Assembly (NCBI GenBank): GCA_014804355.1 | Contig: JAAUZY010000031.1 | Span: 1 to 48,759, forward strand | From: Lachnospiraceae bacterium | Lineage (GTDB): Bacteria; Bacillota; Clostridia; Lachnospirales; Lachnospiraceae | Direction: 5' to 3' | DNA length: 48,759 bases | Program-made: the position numbers and the translations under genes | Shown: one piece after another, positions 1 to 7,986 of the stretch | Layout of the letters: every line of letters starts with the position of its first letter | How positions within the stretch are numbered: the stretch's first letter is position 1 | The notes under the pieces: generated by a model | What the model saw: only the letters and a program-made list of their open reading frames with translations | What the model was told of the DNA's origin: nothing | The model's database searches: none

Positions 1-46
1 AGGTCGAAGCATTTACTGCTGAGACCGTAAGAATATGATTCAGCGA

Positions 47-117
47 GCAAAATCCCATTGTCGAAGACAATTTAGGATGGATTTTGCATCGTAACTGTGA
101 AGGTACTGAACAGTTAC
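47..117. repeat. Two adjacent palindromic hairpin units
   Basis: First unit: arms GCAAAATCC (47-55) and GGATTTTGC (79-87), enclosing a second perfect stem ATTGTC (57-62) with GACAAT (66-71) around a GAA loop. Second unit: GTAACTGT (91-98) and ACAGTTAC (110-117). The ends of the second unit match the ends of the element at 36802-36857. No T-run follows, so these look like dispersed palindromic repeats rather than terminators. Whether they recur genome-wide is inference. Confidence 0.6.
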
Positions 118-198
118 AATATATCGTAAAAAAGGATAACATCGAAATTACCCTACAATATATAATAATATAAACAGTCTAAAAATTCAAATGGTAAG

Positions 199-515
199 TT
201 GTACACATGGTTGTGATCATAATTATCAACAAGTTTACATATTTTATCAGGTTATTAAGCAGAATGTGTATAACTTATAAAATTGATATTAACATGATTA
301 ACAGTGCATTTTTATGTATAAAATAATAATTATAAACAATATAAAAACAAATTATACACAAGTTATGCACATATTGTGGATAGATTTATGTAAAGTGGAT
401 ATAAAGTTAAGAAAAAATAGAATATACAATATATAGTATATAATTTAGCTTTCAAATAACAATATATAGATCTATAAAAAACATATATTTTTTTAAAAAA
501 ATTTTTTAAGTTGGT
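199..515. other. Probable replication origin (oriC) with DnaA boxes
   Basis: AT-rich noncoding DNA left of rpmH, where Firmicute chromosomes carry oriC. Against the DnaA-box consensus TTATCCACA the following are seen: TTGTACACA at 199-207 (7/9), TTATCAACA at 223-231 (8/9), the reverse complement of TTATACACA at 265-273 (8/9), TTATACACA at 352-360 (8/9), TTATGCACA at 363-371 (8/9), and TGTGGATAG at 375-383 (8/9, reverse). Three boxes lie within 32 bp at 352-383. An almost pure A/T tract at about 478-510 could be the unwinding element. dnaA is not present in the window; in Bacillus-type order it would lie to the left in the opposite direction. Confidence 0.75.
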
Positions 516-596
516 GACGGGTTTTCCGCAAGAAAACTTTTATTGTATAGGAAATTTCTTGATGTGTTTCGAGTTTGCTGCAGGCAAATCTCGCAA

Positions 597-616
597 GCGA
601 ACTTGTTCGCTTTTTT
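597..616 (+). terminator. Rho-independent terminator upstream of rpmH promoter
   Basis: Stem GCGAA (597-601) with TTCGC (606-610), four-nt loop, then six T (611-616). It is preceded by an imperfect hairpin at about 570-592. It would end plus-strand transcripts coming out of the origin region. No coding sequence lies upstream in the window, so what it terminates is unknown. Confidence 0.6.
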
Positions 617-650
617 ATATATTTTTAAGAATAAAAAATACAGGATTTAC

Positions 651-679
651 TTGACGTTTCTTCATTAATTATATATAAT
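651..679 (+). promoter_or_regulatory. Sigma-A promoter of rpmH
   Basis: TTGACG (651-656), 17-bp spacer, TATAAT (674-679). Near-consensus housekeeping promoter about 80 nt upstream of the rpmH start; it probably drives rpmH and, past the weak terminator, rnpA onward. Confidence 0.85.
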
Positions 680-761
680 CAACATGTTGTTTTTCCAATT
701 AATGTTTAAAATATGTCTGCCTTATATAAATATTAAGGTTACGAGAAGGAGGTGCATCGGT

Positions 762-896
762 ATGAAAATGACTTATCAGCCTAAGAAGAGACAGAGATCC
801 AAGGTTCATGGATTCAGGAAGAGAATGAGTACTCCGGGCGGAAGAAAAGTTTTAGCAGCAAGACGTGCAAAAGGAAGAAAGAAATTATCAGCATAG
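762..896 (+). CDS. rpmH: 50S ribosomal protein L34
   Basis: 44-residue basic protein starting [18 protein letters not shown] and ending in the family-typical [13 protein letters not shown]34 is a small protein of the large ribosomal subunit. The start at 762 is chosen over an upstream in-frame ATG at 684 because AAGGAGGTG (746-754) sits 7 nt before it and because the protein then has the usual L34 length. It is the first gene of the rpmH-rnpA-yidD-yidC-jag-mnmE-mnmG-rsmG block that borders oriC in Firmicutes. Confidence 0.98.
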   Translation: MKMTYQPKKRQRSKVHGFRKRMSTPGGRKVLAARRAKGRKKLSA

Positions 897-920
897 GTCA
901 CAGTTATGTGACCTTTTTTT
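896..920 (+). terminator. Terminator/attenuator between rpmH and rnpA
   Basis: Stem GGTCACA (896-902) with TGTGACC (907-913), GTTA loop, seven T (914-920). It begins on the last base of the rpmH stop codon. Placed here it would make rpmH mRNA more abundant than rnpA mRNA, as expected for a ribosomal protein next to a catalytic-RNA subunit (inference). Confidence 0.85.
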
Positions 921-948
921 CTCTCATTTAAAATAAGGAGTAAGAAAA

Positions 949-1314
949 ATGGTATTTTCAGAATCCTTGAAAAAGAATCAAGATTTCCAGAATGTTTACA
1001 GAAAAGGTAAGAGTTATGCCAACAAGTATTTGGTAATGTATGTATTGGAAAACAACACTGATAGGAACAGACTGGGAATATCCGCCAGTAAGAAGGTAGG
1101 TAACAGTGTTGTAAGGCACAGATTTGCCCGACTGGTGAGAGAGAGTTACCGGCTACACGAAAATATATTTAATAGTGGTTTAGATATAGTAGTCGTTGCA
1201 AGAAAAAGTGCGGCTTCGGTCGGATATGCCGAGATCGAGAGTGCGTTATTACATCTTTCAAAACTTCATCATATGATTAAAATATATTTTTATGATGAAA
1301 ATAATTTGCGTTAG
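949..1314 (+). CDS. rnpA: Ribonuclease P protein component
   Basis: 121 residues, the usual length. The basic RNase P signature is present: [20 protein letters not shown] followed by ARLVRESYR (about residues 41-70). The protein binds the RNA subunit and precursor-tRNA leader and supports 5' maturation of tRNAs. AAGGAG (935-940) precedes the ATG by 8 nt. The gene sits just beyond the rpmH terminator, the standard position in bacteria. Confidence 0.97.
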   Translation: MVFSESLKKNQDFQNVYRKGKSYANKYLVMYVLENNTDRNRLGISASKKVGNSVVRHRFARLVRESYRLHENIFNSGLDIVVVARKSAASVGYAEIESALLHLSKLHHMIKIYFYDENNLR

Positions 1315-1333
1315 CAAATTGTTAGAAATTGAT

Positions 1334-1543
1334 ATGAAAAAATTATTTATTTATCTTATTGAATTCTATAGAAAATATATCTCTCCTATGAAGAGTACGA
1401 AATGTCCGTATATTCCGACTTGTTCAGAGTATGGATTGGAAGCGGTGGAGAAGTACGGCGCTTTGAAGGGCGGACTTATGGCTCTTTGGAGGATATGCAG
1501 ATGTAATCCTTTTTCAAAAGGTGGTTATGATCCTGTTCCCTGA
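1334..1543 (+). CDS. yidD: Membrane protein insertion efficiency factor YidD
   Basis: 69 residues with the YidD hallmark pattern: [38 protein letters not shown] and a terminal GGYDPVP. YidD is a small amphipathic inner-face membrane protein thought to help YidC/Sec insertion. The start at 1334 ([11 protein letters not shown]) matches the family N-terminus. An upstream in-frame ATG at 1292 would overlap rnpA by 23 nt and add an atypical leader; neither start has a good ribosome binding site, so translational coupling to rnpA is likely. Confidence 0.93.
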   Translation: MKKLFIYLIEFYRKYISPMKSTKCPYIPTCSEYGLEAVEKYGALKGGLMALWRICRCNPFSKGGYDPVP

Positions 1544-1581
1544 TGGAACAGAGAAAAGAAAATTAAGGAGGTAATCCGATA

Positions 1582-2895
1582 GTGACAGGTATTTTATTAA
1601 CTAAGGACCCCGGTAGGATTATCGGTCCTATTGCTTCATTGCTGGGCTATATTATGGAAGGTATTTTTTTTGTTTTAGACAAAATCGGTATTCCTAATAT
1701 AGGACTTGCTATTATACTGTTCACAATCGTAATGTATCTGCTTCTTCTGCCTCTTACGATCAAGCAGCAGAAATTCTCTAAGTTATCTGCCAAAATGAAT
1801 CCTGAGCTTCAGGCAATTCAGGCAAAATATAAGGGTAAGAATGATAACGAGTCCATGATGGCTATGAATATGGAGACAAAAGCAGTCTATGCGAAATACG
1901 GCGTGTCTCCGTCGGGAAGTTGTGTTCAGTTGTTAATTCAGCTGCCTATCTTATGGGCATTGTACCGTGTTATTTACAATATGCCTGCTTATGTCGGTAA
2001 GATTAAGGAAGCTTTCTTCCCCTTGGTTGATAATTTGATTGCTCAGAAGGGAAGTACGGAATTAATTCAGTCTTTTTCGCAAGCCGGCATGTATAGTAAG
2101 AATTTTTCGAATGAATCTTTCGTCGGCGGTGTAACTTCCTATGTAGAGAATACATTTATTGATGTATTAAATAAGGCTACTTCTGCTGAATGGATCAGTA
2201 TTAAAGAAACATTTCCGAATTTGACGGCAGATGTGGATAAAACGCTTTCTCTTTTAAATCAGTATAATAATTTTGGTATAAATATTGCAAATTCTCCTTC
2301 TTTTACTATGAAGGCAGCATTAGCAGATAAGTCTTTTCTTATGGTAATTGCAGCTTTGTCGATTCCTGTTTTGTCTGCGGTAACGCAGTGGATTAATGTA
2401 AAGCTTATGCCGCAGCAGAATACGCAGCAGGATAACAAAAATGCCAGCGATCAGCAGAATGCGATGATGCAGTCTATGAAAACGATGAATATGATGATGC
2501 CGATCATGTCTGCCGTATTCTGTTATACGCTTCCTGCAGGTTTGGGACTTTACTGGATAGCCGGTGCTGTCGTAAGAAGTGTTCAGCAGGTTGTGATCAA
2601 TAAACATATTGATAAGATGGATCTGGATGAAGTTATTAAGAATAATGAAGAGAAAGCTAAGAAAAAAATGGCGAAAGCCGGTGTCAGGGCAGAGCAGATG
2701 GCAGCATATGCCAATATGAATACGAAGAATGTGAGTACCTCTAAGAAACAATCTAATACTCCTACGATGACACAGGAAGAAAAGGATGAAGCGGTAAGAA
2801 AATCTACGGAGTATTATAATAAGAATGCAAAACCCGGCAGTATGATGTCTAAGGCAAATATGGTAAAGCAGTATAATGAAAAAAATAATAAATAA
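1582..2895 (+). CDS. yidC: Membrane protein insertase YidC/SpoIIIJ
   Basis: 437 residues beginning at a GTG, with AAGGAGGT (1565-1572) 9 nt upstream. Recognisable family segments: a first hydrophobic segment (about 15-60) followed by LTIKQQKFSKLSAKMNPELQ, the segment PSGSCVQLLIQLPILWALYR, and C-terminal helices with AGLGLYWIAGAVVRSVQQVV. The tail after about residue 345 is lysine- and methionine-rich, typical of Gram-positive YidC, which binds ribosomes there. It inserts proteins into the cytoplasmic membrane; the Bacillus orthologue SpoIIIJ is also needed in sporulation. About 150 residues between the second and third helices form a larger loop than in Bacillus YidC. Confidence 0.96.
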   Translation: MTGILLTKDPGRIIGPIASLLGYIMEGIFFVLDKIGIPNIGLAIILFTIVMYLLLLPLTIKQQKFSKLSAKMNPELQAIQAKYKGKNDNESMMAMNMETKAVYAKYGVSPSGSCVQLLIQLPILWALYRVIYNMPAYVGKIKEAFFPLVDNLIAQKGSTELIQSFSQAGMYSKNFSNESFVGGVTSYVENTFIDVLNKATSAEWISIKETFPNLTADVDKTLSLLNQYNNFGINIANSPSFTMKAALADKSFLMVIAALSIPVLSAVTQWINVKLMPQQNTQQDNKNASDQQNAMMQSMKTMNMMMPIMSAVFCYTLPAGLGLYWIAGAVVRSVQQVVINKHIDKMDLDEVIKNNEEKAKKKMAKAGVRAEQMAAYANMNTKNVSTSKKQSNTPTMTQEEKDEAVRKSTEYYNKNAKPGSMMSKANMVKQYNEKNNK

Positions 2896-2942
2896 TATTT
2901 TATTGTGATTGTATGATGTGTAAGAATGGAGGTTAAATTGTT

Positions 2943-3581
2943 ATGGAATTTATTGAAGTATCTGCAAAAACAGTTAATGATGCAATTACTGAAGCATGTC
3001 AGAAATTAACTGTGACAAGTGATAAATTAGAATATGAAGTAATAGAAGAAGGTTCTTCAGGATTTCTGGGAATTGGTTCTAAACCTGCTGTTATTAAAGC
3101 AAGAGTAAAGTCTTCCGTAGAAGATACGGCAAGAGATTTCTTGAATGAAGTGTTCCGTGCAATGGATCTGACAGTTGTTGTTGATGTAAAATATAATGAA
3201 GCTGAAAGTTCCATGGAAGTGGATTTGAGCGGTGATGAAATGGGAGTCCTGATCGGAAAGAGAGGTCAGACACTTGATTCTTTACAGTATCTTGTATCAC
3301 TGGTAGTAAATAAAAATGTAGAGAACTATATCAGAGTTAAAGTTGATACAGAGAATTATCGTCAGAGAAGAAAAGAGACTCTTGAGAATCTGGCTAAGAA
3401 TATCTCTTATAAAGTAAAGAGAACAAAGAGACCTGTGTCTTTAGAGCCTATGAATCCTTATGAAAGAAGAATTATTCACTCTGCGCTTCAGAATGATAAG
3501 TATGTGACAACGCACAGTGAAGGGGATGAGCCTTTCAGGCATGTTGTTGTTGTTTTGAGAAAATATGAGAAGCATAATTAA
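2943..3581 (+). CDS. jag: RNA-binding protein Jag/KhpB
   Basis: 212 residues with the three Jag domains in order: Jag_N (about 1-52, MEFIEVSAKTVNDAI), a KH domain with the GxxG-type loop GVLIGKRGQTLDSLQ (about 100-120), and an R3H domain (about 150-210, RRIIHSALQ...HSEGDEPFRHVVV). Jag/KhpB is an RNA-binding protein that partners KhpA and affects cell elongation and division in Gram-positives. GGAGGT (2928-2933) lies 9 nt before ATG. It follows yidC by 47 nt and is closed by a strong terminator. Confidence 0.95.
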   Translation: MEFIEVSAKTVNDAITEACQKLTVTSDKLEYEVIEEGSSGFLGIGSKPAVIKARVKSSVEDTARDFLNEVFRAMDLTVVVDVKYNEAESSMEVDLSGDEMGVLIGKRGQTLDSLQYLVSLVVNKNVENYIRVKVDTENYRQRRKETLENLAKNISYKVKRTKRPVSLEPMNPYERRIIHSALQNDKYVTTHSEGDEPFRHVVVVLRKYEKHN

Positions 3582-3596
3582 TTAATCTTTTTATGA

Positions 3597-3629
3597 AAAA
3601 CAGCAGGAATGTAATGTTCCTGCTGTTTT
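3597..3629 (+). terminator. Terminator after jag
   Basis: 13-bp perfect stem: AAAACAGCAGGAA (3597-3609) and TTCCTGCTGTTTT (3617-3629), seven-nt loop. It separates the rpmH-jag group from mnmE. Confidence 0.88.
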
Positions 3630-3658
3630 CAGTAAAAAATGGGAGGCTTTGATCTTAT

Positions 3659-5110
3659 ATGAAGACAGATACAATAGCGGCGATTGCAACGGCTATGTCT
3701 GATTCGGGAATCGGAATTATTCGTGTCAGTGGAGAAGATTCTGTTTCGATTATAGATAAAATATATCGAAATATGAAAATGAAACAAATGCTGACAACAT
3801 ATAAATCCCATACGATTCATTATGGATTTATTATAGAAGAAAATGAAACTGTTATAGATGAAGTAATGGTTTCTGTAATGAAAGCGCCTAAGAGTTATAC
3901 TACGGAAGATACGGTGGAGATTAATTGTCACGGCGGCGTTTTTATGATGAGGAAGATTCTGGATGCCGTAATAAGAGCAGGTGCAAGGGTTGCGGAACCG
4001 GGCGAATTTACGAAGCGTGCTTTCTTAAACGGAAGGATTGATCTGTCTAAGGCGGAAGCTGTAATGGATATTATTCATGCGAAGAATGAGTTTGCACTTC
4101 AATCTTCCGTGAAACAGCTAAAAGGTTCTGTGTCCGATATCATTAAAGAAATCAGGACTAATATTCTTCATGAGATTGCGTTTATTGAAGCGGCGCTTGA
4201 TGATCCGGAACATTTTGATTTGGAATCTGATGGATATGGAGAGGCGCTTTATAAAATTGTTAAGAAAATAGGTGAACGTATTCGTACACTGATTGATTCT
4301 GCGAAAAATGGCAGAATATTGTCAGAAGGAATCCAGACTGTGATTGTTGGTAAACCGAATGCTGGTAAATCATCTCTTCTTAATATGCTTGTAGGAGAAG
4401 AGAGAGCAATAGTAACGGATATTGCCGGTACAACGAGAGATATTTTAGAAGAAACAATTTCAATTGACGGTATTTTATTCCGTATTCTGGATACGGCAGG
4501 TATTCGTTCTACGGAAGATATTGTAGAGAAGATAGGTGTAGATCGTGCAAAAAAAGCTGTGGAAGAAGCTGATCTGGTTCTCTATGTTATTGATTCTTCT
4601 ATACCTCTTGATGAAAATGACGAAGCAATTTTTCATATGATTGAGGGTAAAAATACAATTATTCTGTTAAATAAATCAGATTTATTTACTGTTGTAACGG
4701 AGAGAGATATACGTTCTTTTATAGGAAAAATACACGAGCAGAATAAAAATCATATTCTTGAAACTAACGCGGAATGTCAGAACATATATGAAAACAGAAT
4801 AATCAGAACATCTATGAAGGAACGGGACGGTGTTGCACTTTTTTTAAAAACTGTAAAAGAAATGTTTTTTCATGGTGAGATTATTTATAATGATGAAGTC
4901 TATATTACGAATGTGCGTCATAAAGAAGCATTGCAGAATGCTTATGACAGTCTGCTCCAGGTTAGAAAAAGTATAGAAGATCATATGCCGGAAGATTTCT
5001 ATACGATTGATTTGATGAATGCATATGCATTTCTTGGTACGATCATTGGGGAAGAAGTCGGAGATGATCTGGTAAATGAGATATTCAGTAAATTTTGTAT
5101 GGGAAAATAA
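3659..5110 (+). CDS. mnmE: tRNA modification GTPase MnmE (TrmE)
   Basis: 483 residues. N-terminal folate-binding domain (DTIAAIATAMSDSGIGIIRVSG), helical domain, inserted G domain with G1 GKPNAGKSS (from residue 231), G2 TDIAGTTRD, G3 DTAGIR and G4 NKSD, and the C-terminal FCMGK with the conserved Cys. With MnmG it makes the 5-(carboxymethyl)aminomethyl group on wobble uridine 34 of certain tRNAs. GGGAGG (3641-3646) precedes the ATG. The protein is about 25 residues longer than many homologues because of an extended loop around NKNHILETNAECQNIYENR. mnmG follows after 20 nt. Confidence 0.97.
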   Translation: MKTDTIAAIATAMSDSGIGIIRVSGEDSVSIIDKIYRNMKMKQMLTTYKSHTIHYGFIIEENETVIDEVMVSVMKAPKSYTTEDTVEINCHGGVFMMRKILDAVIRAGARVAEPGEFTKRAFLNGRIDLSKAEAVMDIIHAKNEFALQSSVKQLKGSVSDIIKEIRTNILHEIAFIEAALDDPEHFDLESDGYGEALYKIVKKIGERIRTLIDSAKNGRILSEGIQTVIVGKPNAGKSSLLNMLVGEERAIVTDIAGTTRDILEETISIDGILFRILDTAGIRSTEDIVEKIGVDRAKKAVEEADLVLYVIDSSIPLDENDEAIFHMIEGKNTIILLNKSDLFTVVTERDIRSFIGKIHEQNKNHILETNAECQNIYENRIIRTSMKERDGVALFLKTVKEMFFHGEIIYNDEVYITNVRHKEALQNAYDSLLQVRKSIEDHMPEDFYTIDLMNAYAFLGTIIGEEVGDDLVNEIFSKFCMGK

Positions 5111-5130
5111 AAATAAATGAGGAATAAAAT

Positions 5131-7047
5131 ATGACTGAGATCAGAGAAAAATATGATGTTTGTGTAGTAGGTGCCGGCCATGCCGGATGTGAGTCGGCAC
5201 TTGCCTGTGCAAGACTCGGACTGGAAACAATTATGTTTACAGTAAGTGTGGACAGTATTGCCTTGATGCCGTGTAATCCCAATGTAGGAGGTACTTCTAA
5301 GGGACATCTGGTACGCGAGATCGATGCTTTGGGCGGCGAGATGGGTAAGAATATTGATAAGACTTTCATACAGTCTAAGATGTTGAATAAATCAAAGGGT
5401 CCAGCAGTACATTCTCTGAGAGCACAGGCTGATAAAGCGGAATATTCCAGAGCGATGCGTAAAGTACTGGAAAATCAGGATTACTTGACGATTAAACAGG
5501 CAGAGGTATGCGAACTGATAACAGAAGAATATGAGAATGCTTCTGAATCGGGAGAAACTATTGCAACGAAGAAAATTACAGGTGTTAAAACTTATACAGG
5601 TGCAGTTTATGAATGTAAGGCAGTGATTTTGTGTACGGGTACTTATTTGAAAGCAAGATGTCTTTGTGGTGAAGCGATTACTTATACGGGACCTAATGGA
5701 TTACAGCCTGCGAATCATCTGACGGATTCCCTTATCGCTCTCGGTGTAGAGATGAGGAGATTTAAAACCGGTACACCTGCCAGAATGGATGGACGTACAA
5801 TTGATTACAGCAAGATGGAAGAACAGTTTGGTGATGAGAGGGTAATTCCTTTTTCTTTCTCTACAAATCTTGAAGATGTGCAGATTGATCAGGTTTCCTG
5901 CTGGCTGACTTATACGAATGAGAAAACTCATGATATCATACGGGCGAATCTTGATCGTTCTCCTATTTATGCGGGTATTATAGAGGGAACAGGACCGCGG
6001 TATTGCCCTTCCATAGAAGATAAAGTAGTAAAATTTGCGGATAAAGAGAGGCATCAGGTTTTTATTGAACCGGAAGGAAATCATACGCATGAAATGTATG
6101 TGGGAGGTATGTCTTCTTCTCTTCCTGAGGATGTGCAGCTTGCCATGTATCGTACTGTGCCCGGATTGGAAAATTGTAAAATTGTGAGAAATGCTTATGC
6201 AATCGAATATGACTGCATTAATCCGAGACAGTTATATCCTACTTTGGAATTTAAGGATATTAAAGGATTGTTCAGTGGTGGACAGTTTAACGGCAGCAGC
6301 GGATATGAAGAAGCGGCGGCGCAAGGTTTGATTGCGGGTATTAATGCGGCAATGGAAATTCTGAATAAAGAGATGATTGTTCTGGATCGTTCTCAGTCGT
6401 ATATAGGTGTATTGATTGATGATTTGGTAACAAAAGAAAATTTTGAGCCTTATCGTATGATGACTTCCAGGGCAGAATACCGTCTTTTGCTCCGACAGGA
6501 TAATGCTGACTTAAGGCTCCGTAAGATCGGGTATGAAGTCGGACTTGTCTCAAAAGAGGTCTATGAAAAAACGCTTTATAAGCAGAAATTGATTGACGAA
6601 GAAATTGAAAGATTAAAGAATACGATGATCGGAGCAGCAAAAGAAAATCAGGAATTTCTGATTGCTCATGAGAGTTCGACTCTTAAGACAGCTGCCAGTC
6701 TGGCGGAGCTTATGTGCCGTCCGGAATTGTCTTATAAAATGTTATCTGAACTTGATCCGAAACGTCCTGCTCTTCCTGCAGATGTAATAGAGCAAGTGGA
6801 AATTGAAATAAAATATGAAGGTTATATTATAAGGCAGCAGCGTCAGGTGGAACAGTATAAGAAAATGGAGAAGAGACGTATTCCGGCTGATCTTGATTAT
6901 AATGCAATCAGCTCGCTGCGGTTGGAAGCGAGACAAAAGCTGATTGCTTATAAACCTGTGTCAGTGGGACAGGCTTCCAGAATTTCCGGAGTGTCTCCTG
7001 CGGATATTTCTGTGCTGTTGGTGTATTTGGAGCAGAGGAAAAAATAA
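5131..7047 (+). CDS. mnmG: tRNA uridine-5-carboxymethylaminomethyl(34) synthesis enzyme MnmG (GidA)
   Basis: 638 residues, standard for the family. FAD-binding Rossmann motif [19 protein letters not shown] near the N-terminus, then [20 protein letters not shown] and the downstream signature [20 protein letters not shown]. It is the FAD partner of MnmE in wobble uridine modification. A GAGGA site lies 8 nt before ATG. Cotranscription with mnmE is likely from the 20-nt gap. About 130 nt of noncoding sequence separate it from rsmG. Confidence 0.98.
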   Translation: MTEIREKYDVCVVGAGHAGCESALACARLGLETIMFTVSVDSIALMPCNPNVGGTSKGHLVREIDALGGEMGKNIDKTFIQSKMLNKSKGPAVHSLRAQADKAEYSRAMRKVLENQDYLTIKQAEVCELITEEYENASESGETIATKKITGVKTYTGAVYECKAVILCTGTYLKARCLCGEAITYTGPNGLQPANHLTDSLIALGVEMRRFKTGTPARMDGRTIDYSKMEEQFGDERVIPFSFSTNLEDVQIDQVSCWLTYTNEKTHDIIRANLDRSPIYAGIIEGTGPRYCPSIEDKVVKFADKERHQVFIEPEGNHTHEMYVGGMSSSLPEDVQLAMYRTVPGLENCKIVRNAYAIEYDCINPRQLYPTLEFKDIKGLFSGGQFNGSSGYEEAAAQGLIAGINAAMEILNKEMIVLDRSQSYIGVLIDDLVTKENFEPYRMMTSRAEYRLLLRQDNADLRLRKIGYEVGLVSKEVYEKTLYKQKLIDEEIERLKNTMIGAAKENQEFLIAHESSTLKTAASLAELMCRPELSYKMLSELDPKRPALPADVIEQVEIEIKYEGYIIRQQRQVEQYKKMEKRRIPADLDYNAISSLRLEARQKLIAYKPVSVGQASRISGVSPADISVLLVYLEQRKK

Positions 7048-7174
7048 ATTTTTTATTGTATGTACCAGCTTATTTCATCTGAAGAAATTTTATAAATAAA
7101 TGCATTTATTTTGAGGATATTTGCGCAGAAACGTTTTTAGTGTTGGCGCATATGCTGCAGATTGAAAGAAAGGT

Positions 7175-7966
7175 ATGGTTATTAATGTGAAAAATTTTGA
7201 AATAATAAAGAATATAGAATTAGATAATTATGAATTAATTTCTTTTCAGAAAGATTTAGATGAACTGAATATTTCATTGACTGAAAATCAGTTACGTCAG
7301 TTTATGCAGTATTATGAATTGTTAGTAGAATGGAATCAGGTTATGAATCTGACTGCAATCACGGAATTTGATGAAGTTCTTAAGAAACATTTTATAGACA
7401 GCTTATCATTGGTAAAAGCCTGTGACTTGAGTGATGAACAAAATAATACTTCTATGGACATTTCTCTGATCGATATCGGAACGGGTGCGGGTTTTCCCGG
7501 AATACCGTTAAAAATAGCCTTTCCGAATATTAAAGTTACTCTTATGGATTCTTTGAATAAGAGAGTTGATTTTCTGAATGAAGTGATAGCTGTATTAGGA
7601 CTTGATGGAATAGAGACGATTCATGGCAGGGCGGAAGATTATGCAAAACCGGATCTGTTGAGAGAAAAGTATGATCTGTGCGTGTCCAGAGCCGTGGCGA
7701 ATCTCTCTACACTCTCGGAATACTGTCTTCCTTATGTGAAGATTGGCGGTAAATTTATCTCTTATAAATCGGAAAAGATTATTGACGAGATAAAAGGTGC
7801 AGAATATGCGATAGAGATACTGGGCGGAAAAGTTGAGGATCAGGTTGCTTTTACGCTTCCTAATTCAGAATTATACCGCAATCTTTTTGTAATAACAAAG
7901 TGCGCTGATACGCCATTGAAGTATCCTAGAAAAGCGGGAATGGCAAGTAAGAAACCCTTGACGTAG
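7175..7966 (+). CDS. rsmG: 16S rRNA (guanine527-N7)-methyltransferase RsmG (GidB)
   Basis: Up to 263 residues. Family features: QFMQYYELLVEWNQVMNLTA near the N-terminus, SAM-binding IGTGAGFPGIPL, and the SRAVANLSTLSEYCLPYV segment. It methylates G527 of 16S rRNA. The start is uncertain: the ATG at 7175 is only 1 nt from the GAAAGAAAGG site, while an in-frame GTG at 7187 has better spacing (13 nt); either way there is an N-terminal extension of about 20 residues over typical homologues. The downstream gene follows at once, its ribosome binding site overlapping the rsmG stop. Confidence 0.94.
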   Translation: MVINVKNFEIIKNIELDNYELISFQKDLDELNISLTENQLRQFMQYYELLVEWNQVMNLTAITEFDEVLKKHFIDSLSLVKACDLSDEQNNTSMDISLIDIGTGAGFPGIPLKIAFPNIKVTLMDSLNKRVDFLNEVIAVLGLDGIETIHGRAEDYAKPDLLREKYDLCVSRAVANLSTLSEYCLPYVKIGGKFISYKSEKIIDEIKGAEYAIEILGGKVEDQVAFTLPNSELYRNLFVITKCADTPLKYPRKAGMASKKPLT

Positions 7967-7986
7967 AAGGAGGTATGTTCACAATA

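Noticed and set aside
1-683. A coding gene such as dnaA at the left edge
   Set aside because: Stops in all frames and no ribosome binding site; only DnaA boxes and palindromes were seen.
684-761. In-frame N-terminal extension of rpmH from ATG 684
   Set aside because: The AAGGAGGTG at 746-754 and the normal L34 length point to ATG 762; the extension is not L34-like.
2320-2751. 143-codon open frame on the minus strand inside yidC
   Set aside because: Opposite a well-supported yidC; the product is a His/Arg/Ile-rich shadow without a ribosome binding site.
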